From: Nematopogon swammerdamellus
Taxonomy: Eukaryota; Arthropoda; Insecta; Lepidoptera; Adelidae
NCBI GenBank assembly: GCA_946902875.1
Contig: OX336359.1
Coordinates: forward strand, 2,976,001 to 3,040,000
Length of the DNA stretch: 64,000 nt
Direction of reading: 5' to 3'
Shown: piece by piece, positions 28,577 through 39,954 of the stretch
Layout: each line of letters begins with the position of its first letter
Numbering within the stretch: position 1 is the stretch's first letter
The notes under the pieces: model-generated
Seen by the model: the letters and a program-made list of their open reading frames with translations, nothing else
Database searches by the model: none
What the model was told of the DNA's origin: nothing
Made by a program: the position numbers and the translations under genes

Positions 28577-28970
28577 CAGCCTCGATAGCTCAGTGGTGCA
28601 GACAGTCAACTGTCGCTATTGAATGTTAAGCGACGCTGGGTGCGGTCAGTACTTGGATGGGTGAACGCTGACCGTTGGAGGCTGACCGAGGTTCGGATTC
28701 CTCGTAAAACTGTAGGTCCCTTCCCTCCTAATCTTGCTTGGTGGTAGGGTTTAACCCGCCCGGGTTGGTACCACCGCACTGAATGAAACGTCGGTTGAAA
28801 CGGCTATGTAAATAGTTTGTGTTTTCCGACCAGTTCAGTGTAGCCGGCACGATCAAAGGGGTAAGCACTGACATGGCACCTAGTTCACCCGGTGTTATGG
28901 GCTGACATCACGGACGTTGTAGGTGATTTAGCCAACCGTGTCAGTTTCCATAAAAAAAAACTATAGACCA
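28577..28970 (+). mobile_element. 5S-headed SINE, full length
   Basis: CAGCCTCGATAGCTCAGTGG, GAATGTTAAGCGACGCTGGG, TCAGTACTTGGATGGGTGA (5S-like control region), body with TTGGTGGTAGGGTTTAACC and GGTACCACCGCACTG, ending TTTCCATAAAAAAAAAC. About 390 bp. Confidence 0.88.
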
Positions 28971-28984
28971 GTGGGACTAGATTT

Positions 28985-29146
28985 AATGTCGAGGTAGCCT
29001 AACGGCACAGTAGACGCAATTTCTGCCGTGTAAATTGCGTCGCGTAGCGTAACACGCATTCATTGCGCTGAACACTTTTCACTGCACGCCACATTGAGCG
29101 GAAAACAACGCGTTTTCCGGTTTTCGGTACGTCGAAGTATAAAGGA
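28985..29146. other. Unassigned intron with an inverted motif
   Basis: Contains a partial inverted pair (AATTTCTGCCGTGTAAATT); otherwise nothing recognised. Confidence 0.3.
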
Positions 29147-29147
29147 C

Positions 29148-29420
29148 CATGGGCGTTTTGGTCCTTATGTGACATCAGGACCAAAACGCGCATTGTCCAA
29201 TCAAGATGAGTCATACATGGGCGTTTTGGTCCTTATGTGACATCAGGACCAAAACGCACATTGTCCAATCAAGATGAGTCATACATGGGCGTTTTGGTCC
29301 TTATGTGACATCAGGACCAAAACGCACATTGTCCAATCAAGATGAGTCATACATGGGCGTTTTGGTCCTTATGTGACATCAGGACCAAAACGCACATTGT
29401 CCAATCAAGATGAGTCATAC
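29148..29420. repeat. Four 68-bp tandem units, each a hairpin
   Basis: Units start at 29148, 29216, 29284 and 29352. Each contains GCGTTTTGGTCCT, an 11-nt loop TATGTGACATC, and AGGACCAAAACGC (13-bp perfect stem), then CATTGTCCAATCAAG and ATGAGTCATA. Units are nearly identical, so expansion is recent. Confidence 0.95.
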
Positions 29421-29732
29421 ATCGTTGGATAGCTCTTTTCAAGTGAACAAAAACTACTATGACGGCTAACCCGTAAGAGTTGTCCATTTTGAAATATACT
29501 CTTCAGAAAATACCGATTTTTTTGCTCTAAATATAATTATAAAAATTCATATCTCCGGTTTAACATAACCAATGTTCATCGACTCGCTGCATACTCTGCT
29601 GCGACATAATAATAAAAAAAACTTTCAAAAAGTAAAAAAAATATAGAAAATAATTAACACAACAGAAACTTTCAAAGTAGGATTACTCAAAATGGACAGT
29701 GAATGGGGGACTAGCGCCTCAGTTATCTATAC
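29421..29732. other. Intron, nothing recognised
   Basis: AT-rich; a weak LINE- or transposon-like tail style (CATATCTCCGGTTTAAC) but no assignable element. Confidence 0.35.
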
Positions 29733-32180
29733 ATATAATAAAATCGTAGAGGTAAGAAAGTCTGTACATTGAATGTATTCGGAAAAAAACTAACCAGGGT
29801 GGCTTAAAATAAGATACTGAACATTTTAGAACAGTTTTTAAAATTTTTGTTTGTTTGTTTGTTTGTTTGTTTGTTTGTTTGTTTGTCTGTACGCGCATCA
29901 CGCAAAAACCACCGAACGGAATAAGACGAAACTTTGTATAGTGGCAGTTTATATGCCGGGTTAACATAATACGTAAAAAAAATAACAAAAATAAAAAAAA
30001 AAATAAACAATAATAAAAACATTATTGCGCGTTTAAAATCACGTGGTCCAAAGTGCATAATTACATCTTGAGAACTGGCAGCAAATACAATTTGAATAAA
30101 ATATTCATTCGAAATTTAAAAAAAGTAGATACAACGAAAATGACAAGTTCTTCTTTTTTATAACTTGAACACAACAGTCTATACATATCTATTCTTTATT
30201 CTTTCTATACATATAATAAAATCGTAAATGCAAAAATGTCTATTTGTAAGCGCATCTCGCAAAAACCACTGAACGGAATTTGACGAAACTTTTTATAGTG
30301 ACATTGTATATCCCGGATTAACATAATAATTAAAAAATATAATAAAAATCACGTAATCCAAAGTAATTGTATGGTCGGATGATCTTTGCCTGCCTATTTA
30401 TGGCGAAAACAACAACAACAACAACAATGTCATCTCGACGTGAGCTGGCCGGTGAAAAATTGTTTGATAAATAAAAAAAATAATTGAAAGTCGAAGTTAT
30501 GTCGCTGTCATTGGTGCAATAACGGCTTCGCTCGCGTGAAATTCGTATTTCAAAAAAAGAAAGTAAGTAACTAAAGGTGGGCCCGAAGGCGGATCTGCGC
30601 TCACGTAAACGATATTCTTTCTCGATGAAAGTAGCTATGGGCGAGGCCGCAGGCCGAGCTGCGTTCAGGAAAAAGCTAAACCATCTTGAAGAAAGTAAGT
30701 AACTAAGGCGAGGCCCAAGGCCGAGCTACGTTCGGATAATTGCAAAACCATCTCGAAGAAAGCAAGTAACTAAGGGCGAGGCCGAAGGCCGAGCTGCGTT
30801 CAGGAAGAAGCTTATCATCTTGAAGAAAGTAAGTAACTAAGGCGAGGCCGAAGGCCGAGCTACGTTCTGATAATTGAAAAACCATCTCGAAGAAAGCAAG
30901 TAACTAAGGGCCAGGCCGAAGGCCGAGCTGCGTTCAGGAAGAAGCTAAACCATCTTGAAGAAAGAAAGTAACTAAGGGCGAGGCCGAAGGCCGTGCTCTA
31001 TTCGGGAAGACCATAAACCATCTCGAAGAAAGCAAGTAACTAAGGGCGAGGCCGTAGGCCGAGCTGCGTTCAGGAAAAAGGTAAACATTTTTGAAGAAAG
31101 TAAGTAACTAAGGCGACGCCGAAGGCCGAGCTACGTTCTGACAAATGATAAACCATCTCGAAGAAAGCAAGTAACTAAGGGCGAGGCCGAAGGCCGAGCT
31201 GCGTTCAGGAAGAAGCTAAACCATCTCGAATAAAGTTAATTAATATTAAGATTGAGTTAATTAAATTTAAATTTTATTATAAAGTCCACGCTTCTGACGG
31301 CAAATATACCGTGCATCCTAGAACCTCGCGGTTATTCCCGGCTGGATGGCAAGAGGCCCGATGCTATCACCTTAGTGCCATGGACTATTTTCACATTGGC
31401 TCCAAGTAATGTTAGGACATCTTCAAGAGCGGCTGGCGCGGCCGAGGCTGGGGCGGAGAGCCTCAAACGCAACAAATATAGAAATATAATTCAAGATTTC
31501 GAATTTGTTGCGTTTGCGGTTGAAACCCTCGGTCCGTGAGCAGTGAAGCCAAAAGAGGCTTGGGCCTCTGCTGGTTGACGCAACTGGTGTCCCGCCATCA
31601 AGGGCTTATTTACTTCATTCAAAGGGTAAGCCGCAAGGCTTACCCTTTGAATGAAGTAAATAAGCCAGCGGGGTAATGCCGCAAGTGCTCTAAGAACATT
31701 TGAAAATGCCCGTTTTGATAGTTATTTTAATGTTTGTTAGGTAGGTTTTAATTCTTTAATTATTAATATTACTTTTTTATTTTTATGAAATAAATAGATT
31801 GAGTAAACGATATTATATTCTATCGAAGAAAGGAAGTCTTTAAGGGCGAGGCCCGAAGGCGGAAGAGGGTTTTTGGTTTACCTGAACGCAGCTCAGCCTT
31901 CGGCCTCGCACTTAGTTCCTTCTCTTCTTCCAGAAGGTTTATCGTCTTCCTGAACGCAGCTCGGCCTTCGGCCTCGCCCTTACTTACTTCCTTTATTTGA
32001 GAAAGGTTTATCGTTTACCTGAAAGCAGCTCGGCCTTCGGCCTCGCCCTTAGTTAGTTACTTTCTTTGAGAAGGTTTATCGATTACCTTAACGCAACTCG
32101 GCCTTCGGCCTCGCCCTTAGTTACTTATATTCTTCTTTGGAATACGAATTTCACGCGAGCGAAGCCGCGGGCAACAGCTA
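29733..32180 (-). mobile_element. Composite repeat, copy B (inverse of copy A)
   Basis: Read on the minus strand it follows copy A end to end: GCCCGCGGCTTCGC terminus (32170), four GGCCTTCGGCCTCG units (31850-32130), the coding remnant (31370-31640), about nine units in the other orientation (30580-31230), a second terminus near 30535, and the AT-rich tail with the (AAAC)n tract near 29850-29885. A small extra inverted repeat CATTCAAAGGGTAAGCC / GGCTTACCCTTTGAATG lies at 31615-31650. Confidence 0.75.
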
Positions 32181-32269
32181 GTTCTTATTATAAAAAAAAA
32201 CTACTTTTCCAACGACGTATACTCATCTTGATTGGTGCCAGGACCAGATTCCATACATTTGTGCCCATC

Positions 32270-32690
32270 CTGTAGGTCCCCTCCCTCCTAATCTTACTTG
32301 GTGGTACGGTTTAACCCGCCCGGGTTGGTACCACCGCACTGAATGAAATGTCGGTCGAAACGGCTATGTATATAGTTTGTGTTTTCCGTCCAGTTCAGTG
32401 TAGCCGGCACGACCGAAGGGAAGCGCTGACGTGGCACCAAGTTCACCCGGTGTTATGGGCTGACATCACGGATGTTGTAGGTGATGTAGCCAAACGTGTC
32501 AGTGTCAATAAAAATGCATGCAAAAACATCGAGCATACCGCCCCCCCTTCTCCGAAACTACGAAATCTTAAAAAAACAACAAATAGGGAATATAGGCCCT
32601 CTCGTATAGTTTATAGGAAAACCTATTTTTTGTGGTGCGGAAACCTCGGTGCGCGAGTCCGACTCGCACTTGGCCGGTTTTTTTACATAT
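32270..32690 (+). mobile_element. Headless 5S-family SINE, then ACCGGCCAAGTG end (minus)
   Basis: 32270-32515 is the SINE body from TGTAGGTCCCCTCCC to GTGTCAATAAAAATGC, without the 5S head. 32635-32690 (ACCTCGGTGCGCGAG..ACTTGGCCGG) is the start of an ACCGGCCAAGTG repeat on the minus strand. Between them, 32550-32630 is unassigned. Confidence 0.7.
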
Positions 32691-32699
32691 GGGACAAAC

Positions 32700-33165
32700 G
32701 TAAATTTTTCTTGTAACACGAGAACACTCGTAAATTTAGGTCGAGCCTACTGACAGTGTCGTATTTTTAAAATGCTTATTTTTAAATGTAGAAAATACTA
32801 GTTTATTATGTGAAGAATGTCGCCCGGTCTGCGGTATGTCAGTCTGAGCCAAGTACTTGTAAAAATTTAACAGATAAAAATAATTTGCACGAAATTATAA
32901 ACACGATTCATTGCCAATGATTCGTGGCAATATTTTAAAATAAATTTGCGAATTGCGTGTTATTGAGACAACACCGATGAGTGTCTGTATGTCGGTGGAT
33001 ACACAGAAGTCAGAATATTCAGAATATACGGCTCACTTTGTTGTGGATAGAAAATTGAAATCTGTAAATCTTGAAATCTCAAAACAGAGACGTACCTATG
33101 CGAGTTCGTGCGACAGGGACGACGCTCTACAACAGGATTATCTCTTTGTAACGCTCGCCACGTAT
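32700..33165. other. Intron, nothing recognised
   Basis: No splice-supported coding or clear repeat. The 80-codon frame at 32953-33195 is chance or a worn LINE start. Confidence 0.35.
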
Positions 33166-33169
33166 TATT

Positions 33170-33575
33170 ATCGCCTACCATGGACGTTGCTCTGATGAAT
33201 TGGCTTCCCTCATCCCTCCAGCCCCCATCCGTCTCCGCCACACCCGCCGGACTCGCTCGGAACATCCATATGTTGTTGACACCCAACTACTAAGAACACA
33301 TCGTTTTTCGAAATCGTTCCTGTGTCGAACGGCGAAAATATGGAACGGTCTTCCGGTGAGTGTGTTCCCCACCACCTATAACCTGGGAATCTTCAAAAGG
33401 CGTGTCAATAAATTAGACGACAACCTTTTTGACCGCCTCATAGCCGGCATGGCGCCTCGCTGATCGTGGTTTCGCGAGGAATGGTGTTATTGGCTGTGTC
33501 TGATCTTCCGTTGAAGTATTGGGCACAGACATCCGCGCCGGCTGTCTATAAAAAAATAAAAAATAAATTGCTGCC
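33170..33575 (+). mobile_element. Jockey/CR1-type LINE 3' end
   Basis: Encodes ELASLIPPAPI-like residues, RTRSEHPYVVDTQLL, RFSKSFLCRTAKIWNG, LPVSVFPTTYNLG and IFKRRVNKL, stop, then a 3' UTR (TGGTTTCGCGAGGAAT, GGCACAGACATCC) and an A-rich tail near 33550-33575. 5'-truncated, as usual for LINEs. Confidence 0.8.
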
Positions 33576-33609
33576 GGTAACTGTAGTACGAGTTTTAACA
33601 ATCAAGTCA

Positions 33610-33985
33610 ATCAATACTAATAATAAATCTGTAAGGGATGGTCATGGAGTAAGTTACTTTGTTTTATGGGACATTGCGTCTGTAGACTCTATGTATGATA
33701 CTAAAACTAAATTGGCGATTTTTAGAAATCTTTTCTGTATGTATGTTCCTCGATAAATCTTAAACCGATCATCCCAATTCGATGAAACTTAGTACACGCA
33801 CATTTAGCTATACGAGACACAGGATAGGCTAAATAAAATTCAGTTCCGGTTATACTAAGATGTGGCTCTCATACAAACCGAATTGTTCCGCGCGCCGAAA
33901 TAATGATACGGTAGCGGGCTTACTTACTTTCTTCTTTTTAAATACGAATTTCACGCGAGCGAAGCTGCGGGCAAAGCTAGTATAG
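33610..33985 (+). mobile_element. Helitron-like repeat CTAATAATAAATCTGTAAGG, full copy
   Basis: Starts TACTAATAATAAATCTG, contains TGGTCATGGAGTAAGTTAC, AAATCTTTTCTGTATG, TTAAACCGATCATCC, ATGTGGCTCTCATAC, and ends CACGCGAGCGAAGCTGCGGG..GCTAGTA. The CTAG end next to a GC-rich hairpin-like stretch recalls Helitrons; a tRNA head and A-tail are absent. About 375 bp. Confidence 0.65.
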
Positions 33986-34213
33986 TATAATTTATTATAA
34001 TTTAGACGTTATAAGACGAGACGGATGAATGTAAAATAATTGTTAATATGTATTTCCTTCCTCGTATTCAGAGTAATCTGTGAACTGGTTAGTTGGAATA
34101 ACTATAATAGTGTCTAGACACTTGTAGGTAAGAATTTCAAAACGGATGATTGGGCAAGAACCGGTATTTAACACGAGTAACTATTAAGTAATCTGTGATT
34201 TAACCTAAATTAA

Positions 34214-34968
34214 AAGCCGCGGGTGGCCGTGTGGCGTCGGCTTCTCGTGCGAGAGGTCCGAGGTTCGAGTCCGGTCGGCGTGTACCAATGAATTTTTTCA
34301 GACGAAAAAAATTTACGTGCATACATGCTGCGTGCTACCTGGTAACCGTTCGGAACCGGTGTAAAATTGTAGGTCCCTTCCTTTGCCCCTTACTAGGTGG
34401 TAGGCTCAAATTTATAGCAGACTGGGTTGCAGTTCTGGATTTCCCATTAGGCCGTATAGACCGCGGCCTAGGGGCGGCAGACTTCAGGGGGCGGCAGATT
34501 TCCAAAGGCGCTAAAGAATATTAATAGTAATACTTGCGCTTTGGTATAGGGTAAAGCGTCAAACTCTTGCGCGATTTATGGACGCAATACTCTAGCACTC
34601 TAGCAAGTCACTTGTGGATAGAGATATCATTTGGGTAAAGGTTTTAAGTCCCCATTGCGACTAGTAATACTCCTATTCAATACCAATCATGTATTGCGCG
34701 GGCGGCGAAAGTCAAGTGGCCAAACAGTACAAATCCGGCACTGCTGCTGGGTTGATACAACCGTACTGAATGTAAGATGGCCGCATACATAGATAGCTCA
34801 ATGGCCGCATAGCAGCCTCGGCTATGTTCTCCTCTAGTCCAGTATAGCCAGCAATCCAAAGGGAAGTCTCCGGTATGGCACCTACCTTCTCGGAGGTGAT
34901 ATTGGCTGGTCGGAACATGTGCTTTGGACCCTCCGACTCAGCCACTCATACCGGATTACATAAAAAAA
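34214..34968 (+). mobile_element. tRNA-headed SINE interrupted by a hAT MITE
   Basis: Head GCGGGTGGCCGTGTGG (A box worn) and GAGGTTCGAGTCC (B box), then GTGTACCAATGAATTTTTTC, TAGGTCCCTTCC, TACTAGGTGGTAGGC. After the 34430-34743 insertion it resumes GGGTTGATACAACCG, AAGATGGCCGCATA, CAGTATAGCCAGCAATCC, GGCACCTACCTTCTCGGAGG and ends CCGGATTACATAAAAAAA. Confidence 0.85.
34430..34743 (-). mobile_element. hAT-type MITE, copy 2, inside a SINE
   Basis: Inverse of 24643-24978: CAGTTCTGGATTTCCC.. to ..AAATCCGGCACTG. CTGGGTTG precedes it (34422-34429) and recurs at 34747-34754, after three extra bases (CTG). Shared inner motifs: GACCGCGGCCTAGGGGCGG, GCGCTAAAGAATATTA, GGACGCAATAC. Confidence 0.88.
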
Positions 34969-35011
34969 GTCTTAGCTCATATTCTTATTAAATGTTTATT
35001 GCTACTACCTA

Positions 35012-35652
35012 CATACCATAATATGCTGCAGTATCCCGACAGACGTGGTAAGCAGAGTAATCGGTGTTTTTCCCCAAGAACTCGGGTAAATTATAGCAAA
35101 ACACCGACCACTACGTTTAGCAACGATAACTATCAAGCAGCAAGTAAAGCTACCTAATGCGTGACAGTGGAAGGACCGTGCCAGGGTGAGAGGTGGCTAT
35201 CCCGCCGCCCTTTAGCACGGCATCTTTTTCTCATAATTGAGTAGATTTTTAGGGTTTTGTATCCGGTACGGGACCCTATTACTAAGCCTACGCCGTCTGT
35301 ATGTCTATCTGTCCGTCCGTCCGTCTGTCTGTCCGTCCGTCTGTCTGAGGGCTGTATCTCTTGAACCGTAATAGGCAGCCCTTTGAAATTTTCATAAAAA
35401 ATGTGTTATTATGGCCGATATAACAACAAATAATAAAAATAAGAAAATGTAAAAAATTCACGGGCGTTATTATAGAAGAAACCAGAAAGTGTATACGCGC
35501 GCGCCATCTACCGAATATATTATGAAGCATGACATTAACTAATATGAAGCATTTCATTACACGCCATCTAGATGGCGTGAGTAGCGCTAGCCGTGACATG
35601 GCGATACGGGACCCTCGGTGCGCGAGTTCGACTCGCACTTGGCCGGTTTTTA
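35012..35652 (-). mobile_element. GGGCCGGTAC repeat and ACCGGCCAAGTG repeat, both minus
   Basis: 35012-35230 is a GGGCCGGTAC copy (GCAGTATCCCGACAGACG, ACCGACCACTACGTTTAGC, AGCACGGCATCTTT). At 35240 it is joined to a complete ACCGGCCAAGTG repeat (GGGACCCTATTACTAAGCC, (GTCC)n, TGCGCGAGTTCGACTCGC, TTGGCCGGTTT). Confidence 0.78.
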
Positions 35653-35659
35653 GGACATA

Positions 35660-35935
35660 CACGGGCACGGGGAGAGAGAGGTAGAGGTGCGTTTAATTAT
35701 GTATGAGTAATATGAATAAATTTAATTACAAATAGCCAATTAATATAATAATTTAATTACAATATCTGTCTAGAAATTCGGTATCTTAATTACCATTTAA
35801 TACCCCGTTAATTGTATTTACATAAAAATATATCCGTTTGGCCAAAGAATGCTAAAGTGTAGTGATGGCATTGCCTTGAATTTACTAAAGGTTACTTCGT
35901 TCCCAACATAATTCATGAGTCCATTGGCGTAAGTA
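35660..35935. other. Intron, nothing recognised
   Basis: AT-rich, no assignable element. Confidence 0.4.
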
Positions 35936-35939
35936 TATA

Positions 35940-36306
35940 AGGTGTTTCGTTAGTCATTTCATTAACTTCGAGAGGGTTACATACACATTCAAATAAACGC
36001 TTTACGTAAGAAAAAAACATATGTTTATAGGAGCATTTTTTCACCTAAAAAAAAATAAAATCAAATAAGTAGCTGTAAAAACCAATCATAGTGACCTTGT
36101 GACTTACTTACAACAAACAGATGTTCTGCGTTTGAACATAGTAGGGTCATTGACCCCGTGCAATGCATGTTACCTACTGGTTACACACAGGTTAATGTTT
36201 AGGTAGCTAACATGTTTTGTTAAATTGCTCGAAAAGTAATACTATAAACATATAATTTTTTTTGCGAAACCCTCCCGAAGTTAATGACATAACTAACGAA
36301 ACACCT
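35940..36306. mobile_element. MITE of 367 bp with TA duplication
   Basis: Ends AGGTGTTTCGTTAGTCAT..TTAACTTCG and CGAAGTTAATGACAT-AACTAACGAAACACCT are inverted; TA on both sides (35938-35939, 36307-36308). A related but damaged copy fills the loop of the foldback at 10487-11553. Confidence 0.82.
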
Positions 36307-36309
36307 TAT

Positions 36310-36760
36310 CCATTTGGGTAAGAATGCTAAAGTGTAGAGATGGCATTGCCTTGCATTGCATTGACACACACCCTCAGACACATCATCGCAAACATTTAAT
36401 TCATAACGAAATAAGGTTAAGATTTTTTTTTTATTTACCTACATATAAGAATAAAAAATAAAAATTTATTCGTATATAAAACCCAGAGCTGCGCGGAAAT
36501 TTACTTAGCGGTTCTTCGACTCCTTGAAATAAGTAAACGGAAATTATTTTTTACTTTTTAAGGGTTGGGTCAGTTTTTTTAAATTTGTAATTTAACTTTT
36601 ATTTCATGTTTTAAGTTCTCAGTGTTAGCTATTGTAAGTTACCTATCTAAGTTATGTGGAAACTTTACTGGTTAATGCTTTTAATTATATGTACCCATTT
36701 ATTATGTATGCTGTGTTACTGTGTGTTTCCCAAATATCAATATTATATTATATTATACAT
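36310..36760. other. AT-rich intron
   Basis: T-rich stretches and a LINE-tail-like part (AAAATTTATTCGTATATAAAACC, GGTTCTTCGACTCC); no clear element. Confidence 0.35.
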
Positions 36761-36761
36761 A

Positions 36762-37683
36762 GGCTGTTCCGAAAATTGTTAGTGAAATGAAAAATAGGTA
36801 GAATATGAAAAAAAATTATTTACAGCTTTTCAAAATATTTCCCTCCAATCCCTATGCACTTATGCATTCGGGTGAACCAGGTTTCAAAACATTTAAAAAA
36901 CGTATCTTGCGGGAGGTCGAAAAATAACCGCCGAAATTCTTCGACGGCCTCGTCTGCAGTGTTGAATTTTCGCCCGCGAAGCATTTTTTTTACCGTAGGA
37001 AATAAAAAAAAATCGCATGGAGCTAAATCTGGGCTGTACGGAGGATGGGATAACCTTTGTACCCCCGAAGTTGTCAAATAGTCCATGTTTCTACCGGTGT
37101 GTGAGCGGGCGCGTTATCTTGGTGAAAAAGAATGCCACGGACGCCGCGCCGCTCCTTGGGCGCTCGCTATTCAACTCCCCGAAAGCTTGAGGCAGACAAA
37201 CTTCGCAATGCCAATCTTCAGTTCAGCCTGAATCTCCCGATGTGTAATGTGTCTATTCTCCCGCAATAGCCACTCTACCCTGATGACGTTTTCATGAGTG
37301 ACTGCAGTTGATGGTCGGCCGGGTCTGGGGTCATCGTTTAGGTTCTCTCGACCACGTTTAAATTCACGAAACCAATAAGTAACTGTTGCTAACGCAGGAG
37401 CAGATTCCCCTAAAGCAGCTTGCAAATTTTCGTGAGATTCCTTGAAGGTTAACCCTAGTTTATATAGAAAATCATAACACGAAAAGCTTCTCGCGAGACG
37501 TCCATTGTTGCAAATACAATATGAGGGACGGATAACCGTTAAAAATATTTAAAAAAAGAACTACAAATAGGTGGCCAATAATTTTCATCAAGGAGATTTG
37601 TATTTAAATTAGCCGTCAAATCAAAATAGTTTCAGGAAAAAATTTTTTTATTTATTCTGTGGTTAACAATTTTCGGAACAGCC
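36762..37683 (-). mobile_element. Internally deleted mariner (dead)
   Basis: Inverted ends GGCTGTTCCGAAAATTGTTA (36762) and TAACAATTTTCGGAACAGCC (37683). On the minus strand the transposase N-terminus reads VTYWFREFKRGRENL, DDPRPGRPSTAV and ITHREIQAELKIG. A jump follows to a FHQDNAPAHT box, then LSHPPYSPDLAPCDFF and GRKFNTADEAVEEF. The region holding the first catalytic Asp is missing, a frameshift lies soon after MDVSREAFR, and another after APAHT. At 922 bp against about 1.3 kb for a full mariner, some 350 bp are gone. Confidence 0.92.
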
Positions 37684-37696
37684 CACGTATATACCT

Positions 37697-38066
37697 ACTA
37701 ATAATAAATCTGTAAGGGATGGTCATGGAGTAAGTTACTTTGTTTTATGAGATACTGCGTTTGTTGACTATGTATCATACATAGTCTACAAACGCTAAAT
37801 TGATTTTTAGAAATCTTTTCAGTATGTATGTATGTATGTTCCTCCATAACTCTTAAATCGATCATCCGAATTTGATGAAACTTATTAACTAAACGGGACA
37901 CAGGATAGGCTAGATAAAATTCAGTTCCAGTTACGCTAAGATGTGGCTCTCATACAAACCGAATTGTTCCGCGCGCCGAAATAAAGGTACAGTTAGCGGG
38001 CTTACTTACTTTCTTCTTTTTAAATACGATTTTCACGCGAGCGAAGCCGCGGGCAGAAGCTAGTAA
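37697..38066 (+). mobile_element. Helitron-like repeat CTAATAATAAATCTGTAAGG, full copy
   Basis: Same layout as 33610-33985, ending GCGAGCGAAGCCGCGGGC..GCTAGTAATA. It lies 13 bp from the mariner end. Confidence 0.65.
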
Positions 38067-38069
38067 TAA

Positions 38070-38370
38070 AATAAAATAAATATTAATATTTAAGAATTCA
38101 TTAATCATGCTAAGATTTACCGATGTAAAAAGTCGTTTAAAACCGGCCCTGAATGTCTAATTGGCATTAACACAACCATGCCATACATATCTCTGAGATG
38201 ACATTATGGCCTTATTAAATAAATACCTACACAATATTCATTTATCACCTTGACAATATTAGATATAGTTATTTACTTCACTCAAATCACGTGTACGGAT
38301 CACACACAGGGCCAACTGGCTGTTATTCTAGGGCTCCGTAACCAAAATGTGTCAAGTTTTTTAAAATTAT
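38070..38370. other. Intron, nothing recognised
   Basis: AT-rich; no element or coding signal supported. Confidence 0.4.
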
Positions 38371-38371
38371 A

Positions 38372-38738
38372 TCAGCCTCGGCAGTTCAGTGGTGCGGTTC
38401 AGTTCGGTCGACTGTTATTAAGCAACCCTCGGCGCGGCCAGTACTTGGATGGGTGACCGCTCGTCCGTTGGAGGCTGACCGTGGTTGGGATTCCACGTTT
38501 CCCTTCTTACCTTACTAGGTGGTGGGGTTTATCCCGGCCGGGTTGTTACCACCGCACTGAACGAAACGTCGTCGGTCGAAACGACTATGTAAATAGTTCG
38601 TGTTTTCCGTCCAGTTCAGTGTAGCCGACATGAAATGAAGGTAAGCACTGACATGTCGCCTAGTTCACCCGGTGTTATGGGCTGACATCACGGATTTTGT
38701 AGGTGATGTAGCCAACCGTGTCAGTTTCCATAAAAAAC
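38372..38738 (+). mobile_element. 5S-headed SINE, full length
   Basis: CAGCCTCGGCAGTTCAGTGG, TTATTAAGCAACCCTCGGCG, CCAGTACTTGGATGGGTGACC, body with TACTAGGTGGTGGGG and ACCACCGCACTGAACG, ending TTTCCATAAAAAACC. Confidence 0.86.
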
Positions 38739-38810
38739 CGCTAATTACATGTGTTCCTTCAGGCCATCTATCGGTTACCTTTCATACTTTTGTACTTAAA
38801 ATGTCAGCTA

Positions 38811-39074
38811 GAGAGCGTTCCAACTAAAAGTTCCCATCGCCGTTATGTTGGCTCCACTGCCTATCTGTCAAAACAGCGTTGAGGGTTGCTATGTGTACAG
38901 ATTTACCCGTAATTATCAGTATTTACCGTATTTTTTTGTAGGTTAAATACCGATTACATTATTAGGTAATATAATCTTCACAATCTGGCAGCACGAATTT
39001 AAGCACTGACAGACAGTGACACTGACAGTGGAGCCAACATAACGGCGAAGGGAACTATTAGTTGGAACGCTCTC
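38811..39074. mobile_element. 264-bp MITE with about 50-bp inverted ends and TA duplication
   Basis: GAGAGCGTTCCAACTAAAAG..GTTATGTTGGCTCCACTG on the left; CAGTGGAGCCAACATAAC..TAGTTGGAACGCTCTC on the right; TA at 38809-38810 and 39075-39076. Tc1/mariner-type MITE by its duplication. Confidence 0.88.
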
Positions 39075-39094
39075 TAATAGAGTGGCGCCTAAAA

Positions 39095-39300
39095 AAAAGA
39101 AAACACGCTTTTTGTATGGGAACCCCCCTGAATTTTTTTACTTTTTGCTTATTTTATTATAGGATATCCACCGTAATAATAATAATTCTATAAAAATTTC
39201 AAACGGCTACCTATTACGGTTCAAAAGATACAGCAGTAGGACGGTCAGACAAACAGACAAATGGCGTAGACTTAATATTAGGCTTCCGTACGCATAGTTC
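39095..39300 (+). mobile_element. Partial ACCGGCCAAGTG-type repeat
   Basis: TTTTTGTATGGGAACCCC, AAAATTTCAAACGGC, ATTACGGTTCAAAAG, CAGACAAACAGAC, GCGTAGACTTAATATTAGG. The 5' part is missing. Confidence 0.6.
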
Positions 39301-39419
39301 GTACGTATGCATGTACTGTATATGTTTTTTTTTGTGCTCTGTAGAAGGCGGAACCGCGTATGAACAACTCTCACACAAGTTCAATCACCCAAAAATCGCT
39401 AGACTTCAACCAAGAGAAG

Positions 39420-39790
39420 ATAATATTTTCACCACCGAATATGTATGTATTTTATTCACAGAACCGGGAAAATGTGAAAAGCACTCCCTTCTCATCTATT
39501 TCCACCCATGACCAGCCTGGGGTTTTTCAAAAGGGGCGTGAAAAGTGGGCGTCATTCAGCGTGTAAGCGTCCACTGCTGGACATACGCTTCTCAAATTTT
39601 ACTCCAGTCCTTCCGGCCTTCAGCGATACGGAACCACTGCTTTCCGCCGACGTACTTGATGTCGTCGTCTCCTGTCAGGCCGGCTTGGTATTCGCAATCC
39701 TCGCGCATCACAGATTGTCAATGGGCATCGTTAGACATCTACTTGTAGGTGAAACGATGCCACTTGTCGCGCTATGCATAAAAAAATCAT
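39420..39790 (+). mobile_element. LINE C-terminal fragment with an inner rearrangement
   Basis: Encodes FTEPGKCEKHSLLIY, GFFKRGVKSG and, after about 120 bp that resembles another LINE part (CGTCCACTGCTGGACATACG), LSMGIVRHLLVGETMP. Two relatives are at 7172 and 12264. Confidence 0.6.
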
Positions 39791-39954
39791 AAAATATTCA
39801 TTATTTAATGCATCCGGTGTTATGGTTGAAATCGACGAGTTTTTATGAGGATGAGCGTGTATATTTTTTAGGTCATATTTTTCGATAAGTAACAAGTGAT
39901 ATTAGAATTTTTAACCTATGTGATATTAGTGCAAGAAAATACCTAAATATTGCA

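Noticed and set aside
25876..29420. CRISPR-like regular repeats
   Set aside because: Units are directly tandem, with no unique spacers and no cas genes, in an animal genome.
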